11,965 bases of DNA from JAGNZR01 sp051646055 (GCA_051646055.1 JBOFCM010000073.1:1-11965); one strand, 5' to 3'. Shown: positions 1-7,950, numbered from the stretch's first letter. The notes: generated by a model not told the origin, from the sequence alone. Numbers and translations: made by a program.

Positions 1-810
1 TATCCTATCCTCTGTGGAAGGATGAGTACTAAAAAGATTTGCCATTTTCTTTCCTCTCAGAGGACTCACTATAAACATATTTTCCGTGGCAAGATTGGCA
101 TCCATAGGAATTCTTCCAGCTGCTATCTCAAGCTTTCTAAGTGCTCTTGCCAGGTACATTGGGTTTCCGCTTACTCTTGCCCCGTAGGCATCAGCCTTGT
201 ATTCACGGGATCTGGAAATTGCCATCTGAATAAGCATAGCCGCCACAGGTGCAAGTATAGCCACAAGAAGAAGTACAAGAGGATTTCCGTTTCTATCCTC
301 ATCTCTAGATCCTCCCCCAAACATCGCAGCCCACTGCGCCATTCTTGACAGCATCATTATAGCTCCTGCCATGGTTGCTGCTATTGTCCCTATAAGTATA
401 TCTCTGTTGTTCACATGCCCCAACTCATGCCCGATCACTCCTGAAAGTTCATCTTCATCCAGTATCTCCATAAGCCCTCTTGTCACTGCCACCGCTGCAT
501 GTTTAGGATTTCTTCCTGTTGCAAAGGCATTAGGCTGACTTTCTTCCATAAGATAAACTTTTGGCATAGGCAGTTCAGCTTTAGCCGCTATTCTTTTTAC
601 CAACTGGTATAAACTGCTATTTTCATCTACAGGCTTTGCCCTATACATAGATAAAACTATCTTATCACTGAACCAGTAAGAGACAAAGTTCATGACTCCC
701 GCCATTACCAGAGCTATCTGCATACCTCCACGGCCACCCACCGCATCTCCTATAAACATGAGCAAAAACGTCATTAAAATCATAAGTAAAAAAGTTTTTA
801 TACTATTCAT
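1..810 (-). CDS. htpX: HtpX-type membrane zinc metalloprotease (peptidase family M48), 3' end cut by window edge
   Basis: A continuous reading frame runs from an ATG at 810 down to base 1 with no stop, giving 270 residues. HtpX proteins are usually about 280-290 residues, so only the last few are missing. The protein opens with a hydrophobic segment (about residues 5-22), then a second (about 30-47). The catalytic zinc motif HELGH is at 128-132 and the likely third ligand is E203 in SREYKADAYG. Further hydrophobic stretches flank it (about 139-155 and 178-197), and the typical FSTHPSTEDRI stretch ends the visible part. The family sits in the cytoplasmic membrane and degrades damaged membrane proteins. 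An AGGAGG site (complement of 816-821) lies 5 bases before the ATG. The gene is divergent from aroB. Identification is confident from the motifs; the substrate is not visible. Confidence 0.95.
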   Translation of the reverse strand, partial: MNSIKTFLLMILMTFLLMFIGDAVGGRGGMQIALVMAGVMNFVSYWFSDKIVLSMYRAKPVDENSSLYQLVKRIAAKAELPMPKVYLMEESQPNAFATGRNPKHAAVAVTRGLMEILDEDELSGVIGHELGHVNNRDILIGTIAATMAGAIMMLSRMAQWAAMFGGGSRDEDRNGNPLVLLLVAILAPVAAMLIQMAISRSREYKADAYGARVSGNPMYLARALRKLEIAAGRIPMDANLATENMFIVSPLRGKKMANLFSTHPSTEDRI

Positions 811-830
811 GGAATCCTCCTATATCTCTA

Positions 831-839
831 TGGTATAAT
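831..839 (+). promoter_or_regulatory. Predicted extended -10 promoter of the aroB-ppx operon
   Basis: TGGTATAAT at 831-839 is a consensus -10 hexamer with the TGn extension. No good -35 is found at the right distance (about 811-816), which an extended -10 can tolerate. The expected start is near 846, leaving a leader of about 54 bases before the ATG at 900. It faces the htpX promoter head-on and overlaps its start region. Confidence 0.5.
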
Positions 840-849
840 CTACAATATA

Positions 850-878
850 AATATACCATTACCCTTGAATTTTTTCAA
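850..878 (-). promoter_or_regulatory. Predicted sigma70-type promoter of htpX
   Basis: On the minus strand, TTGAAA (complement of 873-878) is followed after 17 bases by TATATT (complement of 850-855). The spacer ends in TGG, so the -10 is of the extended type (TGGTATATT). Transcription should start near 843 and give a leader of about 33 bases before the htpX ATG. The -35 hexamer lies in the CTTGAA-TTTT-TTCAAG dyad at 864-879. Confidence 0.65.
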
Positions 879-899
879 GAGATTATAGAAGGAGTAAAT

Positions 900-2903
900 A
901 TGGAAATTTTGAAAATGAAAACCTCCCAAAGAGATTACAATATATATATCGGAGATAAAGCAGTCTTAGAAAAACTTTCTCCCTATCTAGAAAAATATGA
1001 TTCTGTGCTTCTGCTTTCTAATTCCACTGTGGGACCGCTCTATGCTGAGAAACTTCTAAAAAGTTTTTCAGAAAATATACAAAAAAAAAATATCCATTCT
1101 TTTTATATGGAAGATGGAGAGGAGTTTAAAAATTTCGAAACTGCCAATAAAATTTTTGACTTTATGCTGAAAAATAATTTTTTCAGAAATTCAGTTATTC
1201 TTACTCTAGGAGGAGGAGTTGTCTGTGATATGGGAGGCTTTGTTGCATCTACATATATGAGGGGAATAGATTTTATACAGATTCCAACCTCGCTTCTGGC
1301 ACAGGTAGATGCCAGCATAGGTGGAAAAGTGGCTATTAACCACGGCAGCTACAAAAATAGTATCGGTGCTTTTCATCAGCCCCAGGCAGTTTTCGTAAAT
1401 ACTACCTTTCTCCAGTCTCTTTCCAGTGACCAGTTCGCCAGTGGAATGGGAGAAGTCATAAAGCATAGTTTGATTTCCAAAGATGAGCAGTTTCTGAAAT
1501 TTCTTAAGGAAAAAAATAGAGAGATCTTATCTTTGAACTCTGGGACTCTAAGTTCCATGATTCTCTCCTCTTGCAGAATAAAAAAAGATATAGTTGAAAG
1601 AGATGAGCATGAAAGGGGTGAAAGAGCCTTTTTAAATTTAGGACATACCTACGGACACGCTCTCGAAGCTGCCTACGATTTCAGAAATATTACCCACGGA
1701 GAAGCTGTAGCAAAAGGAATTATTTTTGAACTTCAGCTCGCGGAAAATTATAGTTCGATAGCGGCAGGAGATATTCTCGATTCTCTAAAAACTCTTTTTC
1801 ACATCTACAATCTGGACTGTGAACCTGTTAAACTTAAAGACGACACCCTTCTGAAGCATATGATGAAAGATAAAAAAAATTCAACTTTGGGAATTAGTTT
1901 TGTAATTTTCCAGGATTTTGGAAAATTTTCCAGCAAAATAATCCCTAAAGATATTATATCCGAAATTAATAGAGGCTTTAAAAATAATCTGGTAAAAGCG
2001 GTCATAGATATAGGCACTAACTCTACCCGACTTCTAATTGCAGAAGCAGAGTATCTTCCTCAAGAAAAAATTTTTTCTGTAAAAAGAAATCTTCTAGAAC
2101 TGGTCGAAATTACACAGCTCGGAAAAGGGGTGGACAGAAACAGAATTCTTCATGAAGATTCTATGAATATTACCCTTGAAACTATTAAAAAGTTTAGAAA
2201 TTTAGCTTTGGAATATGGTGCAGTTACTATCAAAGGTTTTGCAACTTCTGCTGTCCGTGATGCAGGAAATCGTCAAGATTTTTTGAATAGAGCAGAAGCC
2301 CTTGGTATAGAAGTTCAATGCATTACCGGAAAAGAGGAGGCTCAACTCAGCTTTATAGCCAACTCCTCTCTCTTTCCAGGAGAAAATATATTTCTTCTAG
2401 ATATCGGAGGTGGCAGTACAGAATTTACCTTGGGAAATTCTGAAAGGGTTATTTTTCAAGAGAGCTTTGATGTGGGAGCTGTAAGAATCAGTGAGATTTT
2501 TTTTCAGGATGAAAACTATACCTCTAAAAATATAGATTCTGCCAAACTTTGGATAAGGGAGAACTTAAAAAAACTTTCACAATTCAAAAATCATAAATTT
2601 AATCTTGTAGGTGTTGCTGCAACTGTCACTACCCAGGCTACGATTCAGGAAAAAATGGAAATTTACGATTCGTCAAAACTGCATCTCTACAGATTGAGCA
2701 AGGATATGGTGAAAAGTAATCTGAAACTTTTTATCTCTCTTTCAGGAGAAGAACGAAAAAAACTGATTGGACTGGAACCTAAACGATCTGAGGTCATCGT
2801 CGGAGGAACTCTTATTCTTCTTGAGATTATGGAAATTCTAGAATGCAATTCTCTCACACTGTCAGAGGTGGATAATTTAGAAGGGGGAATAATGCTCTAT
2901 TAA
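900..2903 (+). CDS. aroB: Fusion protein: 3-dehydroquinate synthase (AroB) + Ppx/GppA phosphatase
   Basis: Two complete enzymes are joined in one 667-residue frame. Residues 1 to about 358 are AroB, the second shikimate-pathway enzyme, which turns DAHP into 3-dehydroquinate with NAD and a divalent metal. The NAD-site motif GGGVVCDMGGF is at 104-114, GMGEVIKHS (metal ligand E185) at 182-190, NLGHTYGHALE (H249) at 246-256 and THGEAV (H266) at 265-270. Residues from about 364 to 667 form a short-type Ppx/GppA exopolyphosphatase/pppGpp phosphatase of the actin-like ATPase fold. It has AVIDIGTNSTRLLI at 367-380, FATSAVRDAGN at 447-457, LLDIGGGSTEFT at 499-510 and GLEPKRSEVIVGG at 624-636. The joint is only a few residues long, and no start codon with a ribosome site is visible there. 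The start has AAGGAG 5 bases upstream. Why the two activities are linked is unknown; the phosphatase substrate (polyphosphate or pppGpp) cannot be told from sequence. Confidence 0.93.
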   Translation: MEILKMKTSQRDYNIYIGDKAVLEKLSPYLEKYDSVLLLSNSTVGPLYAEKLLKSFSENIQKKNIHSFYMEDGEEFKNFETANKIFDFMLKNNFFRNSVILTLGGGVVCDMGGFVASTYMRGIDFIQIPTSLLAQVDASIGGKVAINHGSYKNSIGAFHQPQAVFVNTTFLQSLSSDQFASGMGEVIKHSLISKDEQFLKFLKEKNREILSLNSGTLSSMILSSCRIKKDIVERDEHERGERAFLNLGHTYGHALEAAYDFRNITHGEAVAKGIIFELQLAENYSSIAAGDILDSLKTLFHIYNLDCEPVKLKDDTLLKHMMKDKKNSTLGISFVIFQDFGKFSSKIIPKDIISEINRGFKNNLVKAVIDIGTNSTRLLIAEAEYLPQEKIFSVKRNLLELVEITQLGKGVDRNRILHEDSMNITLETIKKFRNLALEYGAVTIKGFATSAVRDAGNRQDFLNRAEALGIEVQCITGKEEAQLSFIANSSLFPGENIFLLDIGGGSTEFTLGNSERVIFQESFDVGAVRISEIFFQDENYTSKNIDSAKLWIRENLKKLSQFKNHKFNLVGVAATVTTQATIQEKMEIYDSSKLHLYRLSKDMVKSNLKLFISLSGEERKKLIGLEPKRSEVIVGGTLILLEIMEILECNSLTLSEVDNLEGGIMLY

Positions 2904-2917
2904 AGGAGTGTGATACT

Positions 2918-3187
2918 ATGACTACATATCATTTTTTAATAAAAGGAAGAGTTCAGGGAGTGGGCTATCGCTTTTTCACCTATGTTTCAGCTAAAAAATA
3001 CCTTATAAAAGGATGGGTTAGAAATTTAGATAACGGAGATGTGGAGATTTTAGCCCAAGGTAGTTCTACAGGAATGGAGAAATTTAAAAAAAGTTTAAGA
3101 CAGGGACCTTCTTTTTCTAAAGTACAGGATATTTTAGAAGAAATCTCAGATCATGAACAATTTTTGTCGTTTAATATTAAAAACTAA
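2918..3187 (+). CDS. acyP: Acylphosphatase
   Basis: An 89-residue protein of normal acylphosphatase length, which hydrolyses acyl-phosphates such as acetyl phosphate or 1,3-bisphosphoglycerate in the cytoplasm. The family signature GRVQGVGYRFF is at residues 10-20 and holds the phosphate-binding loop and the catalytic arginine R18. The second signature, GWVRNLDNGDVE at 32-43, holds the catalytic asparagine N36. It starts 14 bases after the AroB-Ppx stop and has an AAAGGAG ribosome site, so it is probably cotranscribed with that gene. The neighbouring Ppx domain also acts on phosphoanhydrides, but no functional link is shown. Substrate specificity cannot be read from the sequence. Confidence 0.95.
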   Translation: MTTYHFLIKGRVQGVGYRFFTYVSAKKYLIKGWVRNLDNGDVEILAQGSSTGMEKFKKSLRQGPSFSKVQDILEEISDHEQFLSFNIKN

Positions 3188-3201
3188 GGGGGATATTTAT
3201 T

Positions 3202-3480
3202 ATGGAAAAAAGAGAAGAGAGAATCAGTAAAATTTTAAGTGCATGTAAAAATTTTGAAAAGAATTCAGATTTAAAACTTCATATGGGATTCAGTATCTAC
3301 GATTTAGTTATGGAGCAGTTTTCAGGAGATTTACAGAATATGTATGCAGAAGTTTCTAAAGAGGATATAAAGGAAGATGTAAAAATTCTTCTAGACGATG
3401 TCTATAATTCTCAAGATAGCGGACATAAAGAGTTTGTTCTAGGTGTTCTTTTACAACTTGTAAGAATGATTAGTTTTTAA
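3202..3480 (+). CDS. Small acidic protein of unknown function (92 residues)
   Basis: I do not recognise this protein. It is 92 residues, rich in Glu, Asp and Lys, and likely all-helical, with one cysteine (C16), a hydrophobic C-terminal segment (FVLGVLLQLVRMISF, 78-92), and no signal peptide or clear membrane helix. The C-terminal stretch is amphipathic-looking and could pack against a partner. It starts 14 bases after acyP with a GGGGG ribosome site and ends 18 bases before an intrinsic terminator, so it is the last gene of the aroB-ppx operon. Good ribosome site, tight spacing and base use like its neighbours support a real gene. No function is inferred. Confidence 0.8.
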   Translation: MEKREERISKILSACKNFEKNSDLKLHMGFSIYDLVMEQFSGDLQNMYAEVSKEDIKEDVKILLDDVYNSQDSGHKEFVLGVLLQLVRMISF

Positions 3481-3498
3481 TTGAAACTTTAAATCTCG

Positions 3499-3522
3499 GG
3501 AGGTCTTTTAGCCTCCTTTTTT
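3499..3522 (+). terminator. Intrinsic terminator of the aroB-ppx/acyP operon
   Basis: GGAGG at 3499-3503 pairs with CCTCC at 3512-3516, with a possible T-G pair inside, and is followed by six T (3517-3522). It separates the aroB operon from the selenium cluster. Confidence 0.85.
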
Positions 3523-3524
3523 AT

Positions 3525-3553
3525 TTGTATTTTCCCGCAAATAATGTTAAACT
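3525..3553 (+). promoter_or_regulatory. Candidate promoter of the selD operon
   Basis: TTGTAT (3525-3530) and TAAACT (3548-3553) are 17 bases apart, each a partial match to consensus. Transcription would start near 3560, about 39 bases before the selD ATG. An alternative pair, TTAAAC at 3546 with TCTAAA 18 bases later, is similarly weak. Some promoter is expected here because a terminator lies just upstream. Confidence 0.35.
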
Positions 3554-3598
3554 TAATTGAAGTTTTCTACTCTAAATCAGAGAAAATAGGAGGTAATT

Positions 3599-4624
3599 AT
3601 GAGAAAAATTTTAGATAGATGCTCAGTCGGTGGCTGAGCTAACAAAATAGGACCGGAGGTTCTTTCAGAAATAATTTCAGATCTTCCAAGAGTGGAAGAT
3701 AAAAACCTTATTGTAGGTTATGACAAATCCGATGATGCTGCTGTTTACAAACTTTCAGATGATATAGCGATAATCCAAACTTTGGACTTTTTCACACCTA
3801 TGGTCGATGACCCATATATTTTCGGTCAGATAGCTGCAGCTAACTCTCTCAGCGACGTCTACGCCATGGGGGGAATACCAAAAACAGCTATGAACATAGT
3901 CTGCTTCCCTGAAAAGAGCCATATTTCAATATTGAAAGAGATACTCCGTGGAGGAGCTGAAAAAATAAAGGAATCTGGAGCTGTTTTGAGCGGCGGACAC
4001 TCTGTCCACGATCCAGAAACAAAATATGGTCTATCTGTGACCGGAATAGCACATCCTGATAAGATACTTAAAAACCACGGATCAAAAGTCGGAGATATAA
4101 TTGTTATCACAAAACCTTTAGGAACAGGTATAATTTCCACAGCTTCCAAAGTAGGCTCAGCTTCCAAAGTAGCAATAGATAAATCCATATATTATATGAC
4201 TATGCTCAACAAATACTCAGCAGAAATCATCACCAAATATCCTGTAACAGCTTGTACAGATATTACTGGATTTGGATTTTTAGGACATCTTTATGAGATG
4301 GCAAAAGCTTCCAAGCTAACTTTTGCTGTGGAATCTGAACTGATTCCATATATCGAAGAGGCCAAAGAGTATGCCAAAGAGTTCTTCATAACCGGTGGAG
4401 GCCAAAAAAACAGAAAATTTGTAGAAAACTTTGTTGATTTTGGAAATACTCCGTTCTGGCTACAGGAGATATCTTTGGATCCTCAGACTTCTGGAGGACT
4501 TATGTTTACTCTGTCTCCCGAATATCTTCATGATATTTCAGAGGAGTTTCAGAGCCAAAATATAGAATTTTGGGTTATCGGTACCGTAGAGAACATGGGG
4601 GAAAAATTTATAACTCTACGATAA
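3599..4624 (+). CDS. selD: Selenide, water dikinase (selenophosphate synthetase) with selenocysteine at residue 13
   Basis: The enzyme makes selenophosphate from selenide and ATP, the Se donor for Sec-tRNA and selenouridine synthesis. The true frame starts at ATG 3599 behind TAGGAGGT and reads MRKILDRCSVGG-Sec-ANKIG. The UGA at 3635-3637 falls exactly at the catalytic Cys/Sec of the family (E. coli C17), followed by the essential lysine K16 (E. coli K20). With the UGA read as Sec the protein is 341 residues, normal for SelD. Downstream are D46 in the DDAAVY motif, D63 in LDFF, D86 in NSLSDVYAMGG, GGHSVHDPE, the DITGFGFLGHL motif and LDPQTSGGL near the C-terminus, all typical. A start at GTG 3692 would remove the glycine-rich loop, the Sec and the lysine, and leave an inactive enzyme. 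A SECIS-like hairpin follows the UGA. It is the first gene of the selenium cluster, 32 bases before selA. Confidence 0.96.
3635..3665 (+). promoter_or_regulatory. UGA selenocysteine codon and SECIS-like hairpin in selD
   Basis: The UGA is at 3635-3637. AGGACC (3649-3654) pairs with GGTTCT (3658-3663) over six pairs, one of them G-U, around a GGA loop. The loop guanines are the 21st and 22nd bases counting the U of UGA as 1, close to the spacing of the SelB-binding loop in E. coli fdhF. Bacterial SECIS elements lie inside the reading frame just after the UGA, so position and shape fit. Binding by the local SelB is inferred. Confidence 0.7.
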
Positions 4625-4656
4625 TTTAAATCAAATAAAAAACAGGGGGGTTTATT

Positions 4657-6039
4657 ATGAACAAAGAACTTTTCAGAAAGCTTCCAAAAGTGGACAAGCT
4701 TCTGGCTCATCCTGAGCTGGAGGAACTTTCAAGAAGTTTAAACTATCACGATTTTTCACAGAGCATAAAATCTGGGGTAGAATTTTTTAGAACAGGAATA
4801 CAAAATGGAACTATCACAGATTTTTTAGAAGATGAGATTCTAATAAAAATAAAAGAACTGGGGAAAAAAAATGGATTAGGAAGTTTAAGAAGGGTGTTTA
4901 ACGGTACAGGGACCATTATTCACACAAATCTCGGACGTTCTCTTTTTACAGAAAAGATGATGAAGCATGTGAGCGACATTACTACCAATTATAACAATCT
5001 TGAATATGACCTGGAAAAGGGAGCCCGTGGCAGTCGGTATTCTCATCTGGAGGAACTTATCTGCAAAGTCACAGGAGCTGAATCTGCCCTTGTGGTAAAC
5101 AACAATGCCGCCGCTGTAATTCTCTGCCTCAATGAATTTTCCAAAGGGAAAGAAGCTATTGTTTCACGTGGTGAACTGGTAGAAATAGGGGGGTCCTTCA
5201 GAATCCCTGATATAATGGAACTTTCAGGAACAAAGCTTAGAGAGGTTGGAACAACTAACAGAACCCATCTCAAAGATTACGAAAGAGCTATAGGAGAAGA
5301 TACTGCTCTCATTCTTAAAATTCACGCTTCCAACTACAAAATGCTTGGATTTACCAGTTCTGTATCAGTTGAAGAGATTGCCCAGTTGAGCAGAAAGCAT
5401 GACCTTATCTCCATGGAAGATATTGGAAGCGGCGTACTTGTAGATTTTTCAAAATATGGTGTAACCAAAGAACCAACAGTTCAGGAGAGTATTGCAGCTG
5501 GAGCTGATATTGTTACCTTCAGTGGAGACAAACTTCTGGGCGGACCTCAGGCAGGTATAATCGTGGGGAAAAAGCATCTCATAGACAGACTGCTCAAAAA
5601 TCAGTATCTTCGTGCTTTCAGAATGAATAAATCCTCCATTGCAGCTCTCGAAATGACTTTCAGATATTACCTAGATGAGAGAGAAGCTGTCAGAACTATT
5701 CCGACTCTAAAGATGATTTTAGAACCTTCTGAGAATGTTTTGGAAAGAGCCAACTCTTTCTCTTTACTTTTAGAAAAACTCCAGATAAATCATAAAATCA
5801 TCCCTACCCGGGCAAAAATCGGAGGAGGATCCATGCCAGAGGAGACTGTAGAAAGCCACGGTATCTCCCTTCCTGGAAATCCAAATAAACTTGAGGAGCG
5901 TTTCAGAAAAAATGAACCTCCCGTAATCGGAAGAATTTATCAGGACCAGTTTGTACTGGATATGAAAACTATTTCAGAAAAAGATTTTGAGGAGCTTGTA
6001 GGAATAATAGAAAATATAATAGCTCCAAAGGCGGTTTAA
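4657..6039 (+). CDS. selA: L-seryl-tRNA(Sec) selenium transferase (SelA)
   Basis: SelA is a PLP enzyme that converts Ser-tRNA(Sec) to Sec-tRNA(Sec) with selenophosphate; the family forms a large ring-shaped decamer in the cytoplasm. The 460 residues match the family length. The N-terminal helical region (LPKVDKLL onward, about 1-70) is the tRNA-Sec binding part. The start of the catalytic domain has FNGTGTIIHTNLGRS (81-95), and VVNNNAAAV at 146-154 lies in the PLP site. The Schiff-base lysine is K292 in TFSGDKLLGGPQAG. The ATG has a GGGGGG ribosome site 6 bases upstream. The stop codon directly abuts the selB ATG, so the two are translationally coupled. Identification is secure from the motifs and context. 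Confidence 0.97.
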   Translation: MNKELFRKLPKVDKLLAHPELEELSRSLNYHDFSQSIKSGVEFFRTGIQNGTITDFLEDEILIKIKELGKKNGLGSLRRVFNGTGTIIHTNLGRSLFTEKMMKHVSDITTNYNNLEYDLEKGARGSRYSHLEELICKVTGAESALVVNNNAAAVILCLNEFSKGKEAIVSRGELVEIGGSFRIPDIMELSGTKLREVGTTNRTHLKDYERAIGEDTALILKIHASNYKMLGFTSSVSVEEIAQLSRKHDLISMEDIGSGVLVDFSKYGVTKEPTVQESIAAGADIVTFSGDKLLGGPQAGIIVGKKHLIDRLLKNQYLRAFRMNKSSIAALEMTFRYYLDEREAVRTIPTLKMILEPSENVLERANSFSLLLEKLQINHKIIPTRAKIGGGSMPEETVESHGISLPGNPNKLEERFRKNEPPVIGRIYQDQFVLDMKTISEKDFEELVGIIENIIAPKAV

Positions 6040-7950
6040 ATGAGAAATCTTATTATAGGAACCGCTGGACATATAGACCATGGAAAAACAACCCTCATTA
6101 AAAATCTTACAGGGTTCGAGACAGATACCCTACCTGAAGAGGCCAAGAGAGGGATGACTATTAATCTCGGTTTTGCCTACTATTCTCTTCCCTCAGGAAG
6201 AAAAGTTGGAGTAATCGATGTCCCTGGCCATGAAAAATTTATTAAAAACATGGTAGCCGGAGCCACTGGGATAGATTTTATTCTTCTTGTTATCGCCTGT
6301 GACGATGGAATTATGCCTCAGACCGTTGAACATGCCAATATCTGCCGTATTTTGGGAGTGGACAAAGGACTTATCGTTCTTACCAAAAGAGATTTAGTCG
6401 GCGAAGAGCGAGTCGAACAGATTAAAAACGATATTAAATCTGTTTTTAAAGATTCTTTTATTGAAAACATTCCTGTAGTGGAGGTAAGTTCAAAAAATCC
6501 TGACTCCTATTTAGCTATGAAGAATATTCTCAACAGCGAACTGGAGAAAATTCAGTTTAAAGATGAAAACAAAAAAACTTTCAGAATGAGTGTAGACAGA
6601 GTCTTTTCAGTTAAAGGATTCGGAACTGTGGTGACTGGAACATCCATCACTGGAGTGGTACAAACCGGAGACACTCTTTTCCACTATCCATCTAAAAAAG
6701 AGATTAAAGTAAAGGGGATTCAGAACCACGGAATAAGTGTGGATTCTTTGGATGCAGGTAACCGTTGTGCTCTTAACCTCAATGGAATAGATAAGGATGA
6801 AATCAAAAGGGGAGATATTGTCGCCCAAGACGGAGCTCTACATATAAGCGACAGAATAGATGCTCTTTTTACCCTTCTTAATAGAGACAAAAAAATTAAA
6901 AACAATAGCAGAATAAGGGTTCATATAGGTACCACAGAGGTAATCGGACGTATGAAGCTACTGGAAGTGGATGAAATAGACGATTCTACCCCGGCCTTTG
7001 TGCAGATAGAGCTAGAAGAACCTGTAGTAGCCCTCTCTGGAGATATCGGCGTTATTAGGAACTACTCTCCCCTGGATACTTTGGGCGGTATAAAAATCCT
7101 AAATCCTCAGGGAACCAAAACAAAAAAAAGAAATATAGAGTATATTTCCAAACTCCATTCATTGGCATATGGCGATGAAAATGAAAAAATAATTTCCTAT
7201 TTGGATTCCAAGAAAAAAAATCCTGTTTCCTCAGAAGAGATTTCTAGAGATTTAGGAATTACTGTTGAAAAATCTGATTTAGAATCTCTTATTCAGAAAG
7301 AAAAGATTTTTCGTTTGGAAGGAAGTTCTGAAAAATATCTTTCAGTATCAGCTCTCCAAATTTGGGAAGAGGAAGTTCAAAATTTCCTAAAAAATTATCA
7401 TGAAAAAAATTCTCTAAAAAGAGGAATTCCAAAGTCCGAGATAAAAAATAGACAGTTTAATCATCTCCAAGGAAGAGATTTCAATTCTCTCCTGAACCTC
7501 ATGGAAAAAAGAGAGATTCTTACAGTGTCTGAAGATGTTGTTCACCTCATGGATTTTAAGGCGAAATTAAATAAAGGACAGAAAATTATAAAGGATGATA
7601 TACTGACAATCTATAAAAAGCTCGGATTTACACCGGATTATTTGGATAAAGTTATCTCTACCAACAGAGAAACAATAAAAAATGAAAAGGATTTTATGGA
7701 GGTTCACAGCTTTCTAGTGGATTCAAACCTTCTGATTCCCATGGATCAGAATATCTATATAATGAGAGGATTCTTTCTAGAGGCTGAAAAACTTCTCCGT
7801 GAATTTTTCCTACATCATGATAGAATAACTTTAAAAGAGTATAAAGATATTTTGAATATAAGTAGAAGTCAAGCTCTGCTATTCCTGGAGAGATTCGATT
7901 CTTTGGGAATCACTAAGAGAATTGAAGATTATAGAATTTTAAAAAAATAG
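6040..7950 (+). CDS. selB: Selenocysteine-specific elongation factor SelB
   Basis: SelB is the GTP-dependent factor that brings Sec-tRNA to UGA codons followed by a SECIS hairpin. The 636 residues match the usual length. The GTPase domain (about 1-170) shows GTAGHIDHGKTTL (G1, 7-19), RGMTINLGF (G2, 37-45), DVPGHEKFIKNM (G3, 60-71) and TKRD (G4, 115-118). Beta-barrel domains related to EF-Tu follow to about residue 360. The rest is the SelB-type array of winged helices that in the family holds the SECIS RNA. The ATG follows the selA stop with no gap and a weak AAAGGCGG ribosome site, which suggests translational coupling. It ends 11 bases before yedF. Confidence 0.97.
   Translation: MRNLIIGTAGHIDHGKTTLIKNLTGFETDTLPEEAKRGMTINLGFAYYSLPSGRKVGVIDVPGHEKFIKNMVAGATGIDFILLVIACDDGIMPQTVEHANICRILGVDKGLIVLTKRDLVGEERVEQIKNDIKSVFKDSFIENIPVVEVSSKNPDSYLAMKNILNSELEKIQFKDENKKTFRMSVDRVFSVKGFGTVVTGTSITGVVQTGDTLFHYPSKKEIKVKGIQNHGISVDSLDAGNRCALNLNGIDKDEIKRGDIVAQDGALHISDRIDALFTLLNRDKKIKNNSRIRVHIGTTEVIGRMKLLEVDEIDDSTPAFVQIELEEPVVALSGDIGVIRNYSPLDTLGGIKILNPQGTKTKKRNIEYISKLHSLAYGDENEKIISYLDSKKKNPVSSEEISRDLGITVEKSDLESLIQKEKIFRLEGSSEKYLSVSALQIWEEEVQNFLKNYHEKNSLKRGIPKSEIKNRQFNHLQGRDFNSLLNLMEKREILTVSEDVVHLMDFKAKLNKGQKIIKDDILTIYKKLGFTPDYLDKVISTNRETIKNEKDFMEVHSFLVDSNLLIPMDQNIYIMRGFFLEAEKLLREFFLHHDRITLKEYKDILNISRSQALLFLERFDSLGITKRIEDYRILKK

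Noticed and set aside
22..348. Plus-strand open frame of 108 codons
   Set aside because: It is antisense to htpX, whose motifs are unmistakable; the frame encodes a Cys/Ser/Lys-rich protein with no ribosome site or family resemblance.
1103..2017. Several minus-strand open frames of 60-86 codons
   Set aside because: All are antisense to the AroB-Ppx coding region and have no ribosome sites or recognisable motifs.
3563..3586. Weak hairpin (CTCT/AGAG with flanking TTTT/AAAA) just before the selD ribosome site
   Set aside because: Only four solid pairs, with an unpaired three-base bulge; too weak to call a riboswitch or SelB-binding leader element without comparison to relatives.
3635..3637. 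TGA as a nonsense mutation making selD a pseudogene
   Set aside because: It falls exactly on the catalytic Cys/Sec position, with a hairpin downstream, and the full Sec machinery including tRNA-Sec is in the same operon.
3692..4624. selD starting at GTG 3692
   Set aside because: This start lacks the glycine-rich loop, the catalytic Sec and the essential Lys, whereas the longer frame through UGA gives a normal N-terminus and has an ideal ribosome site.
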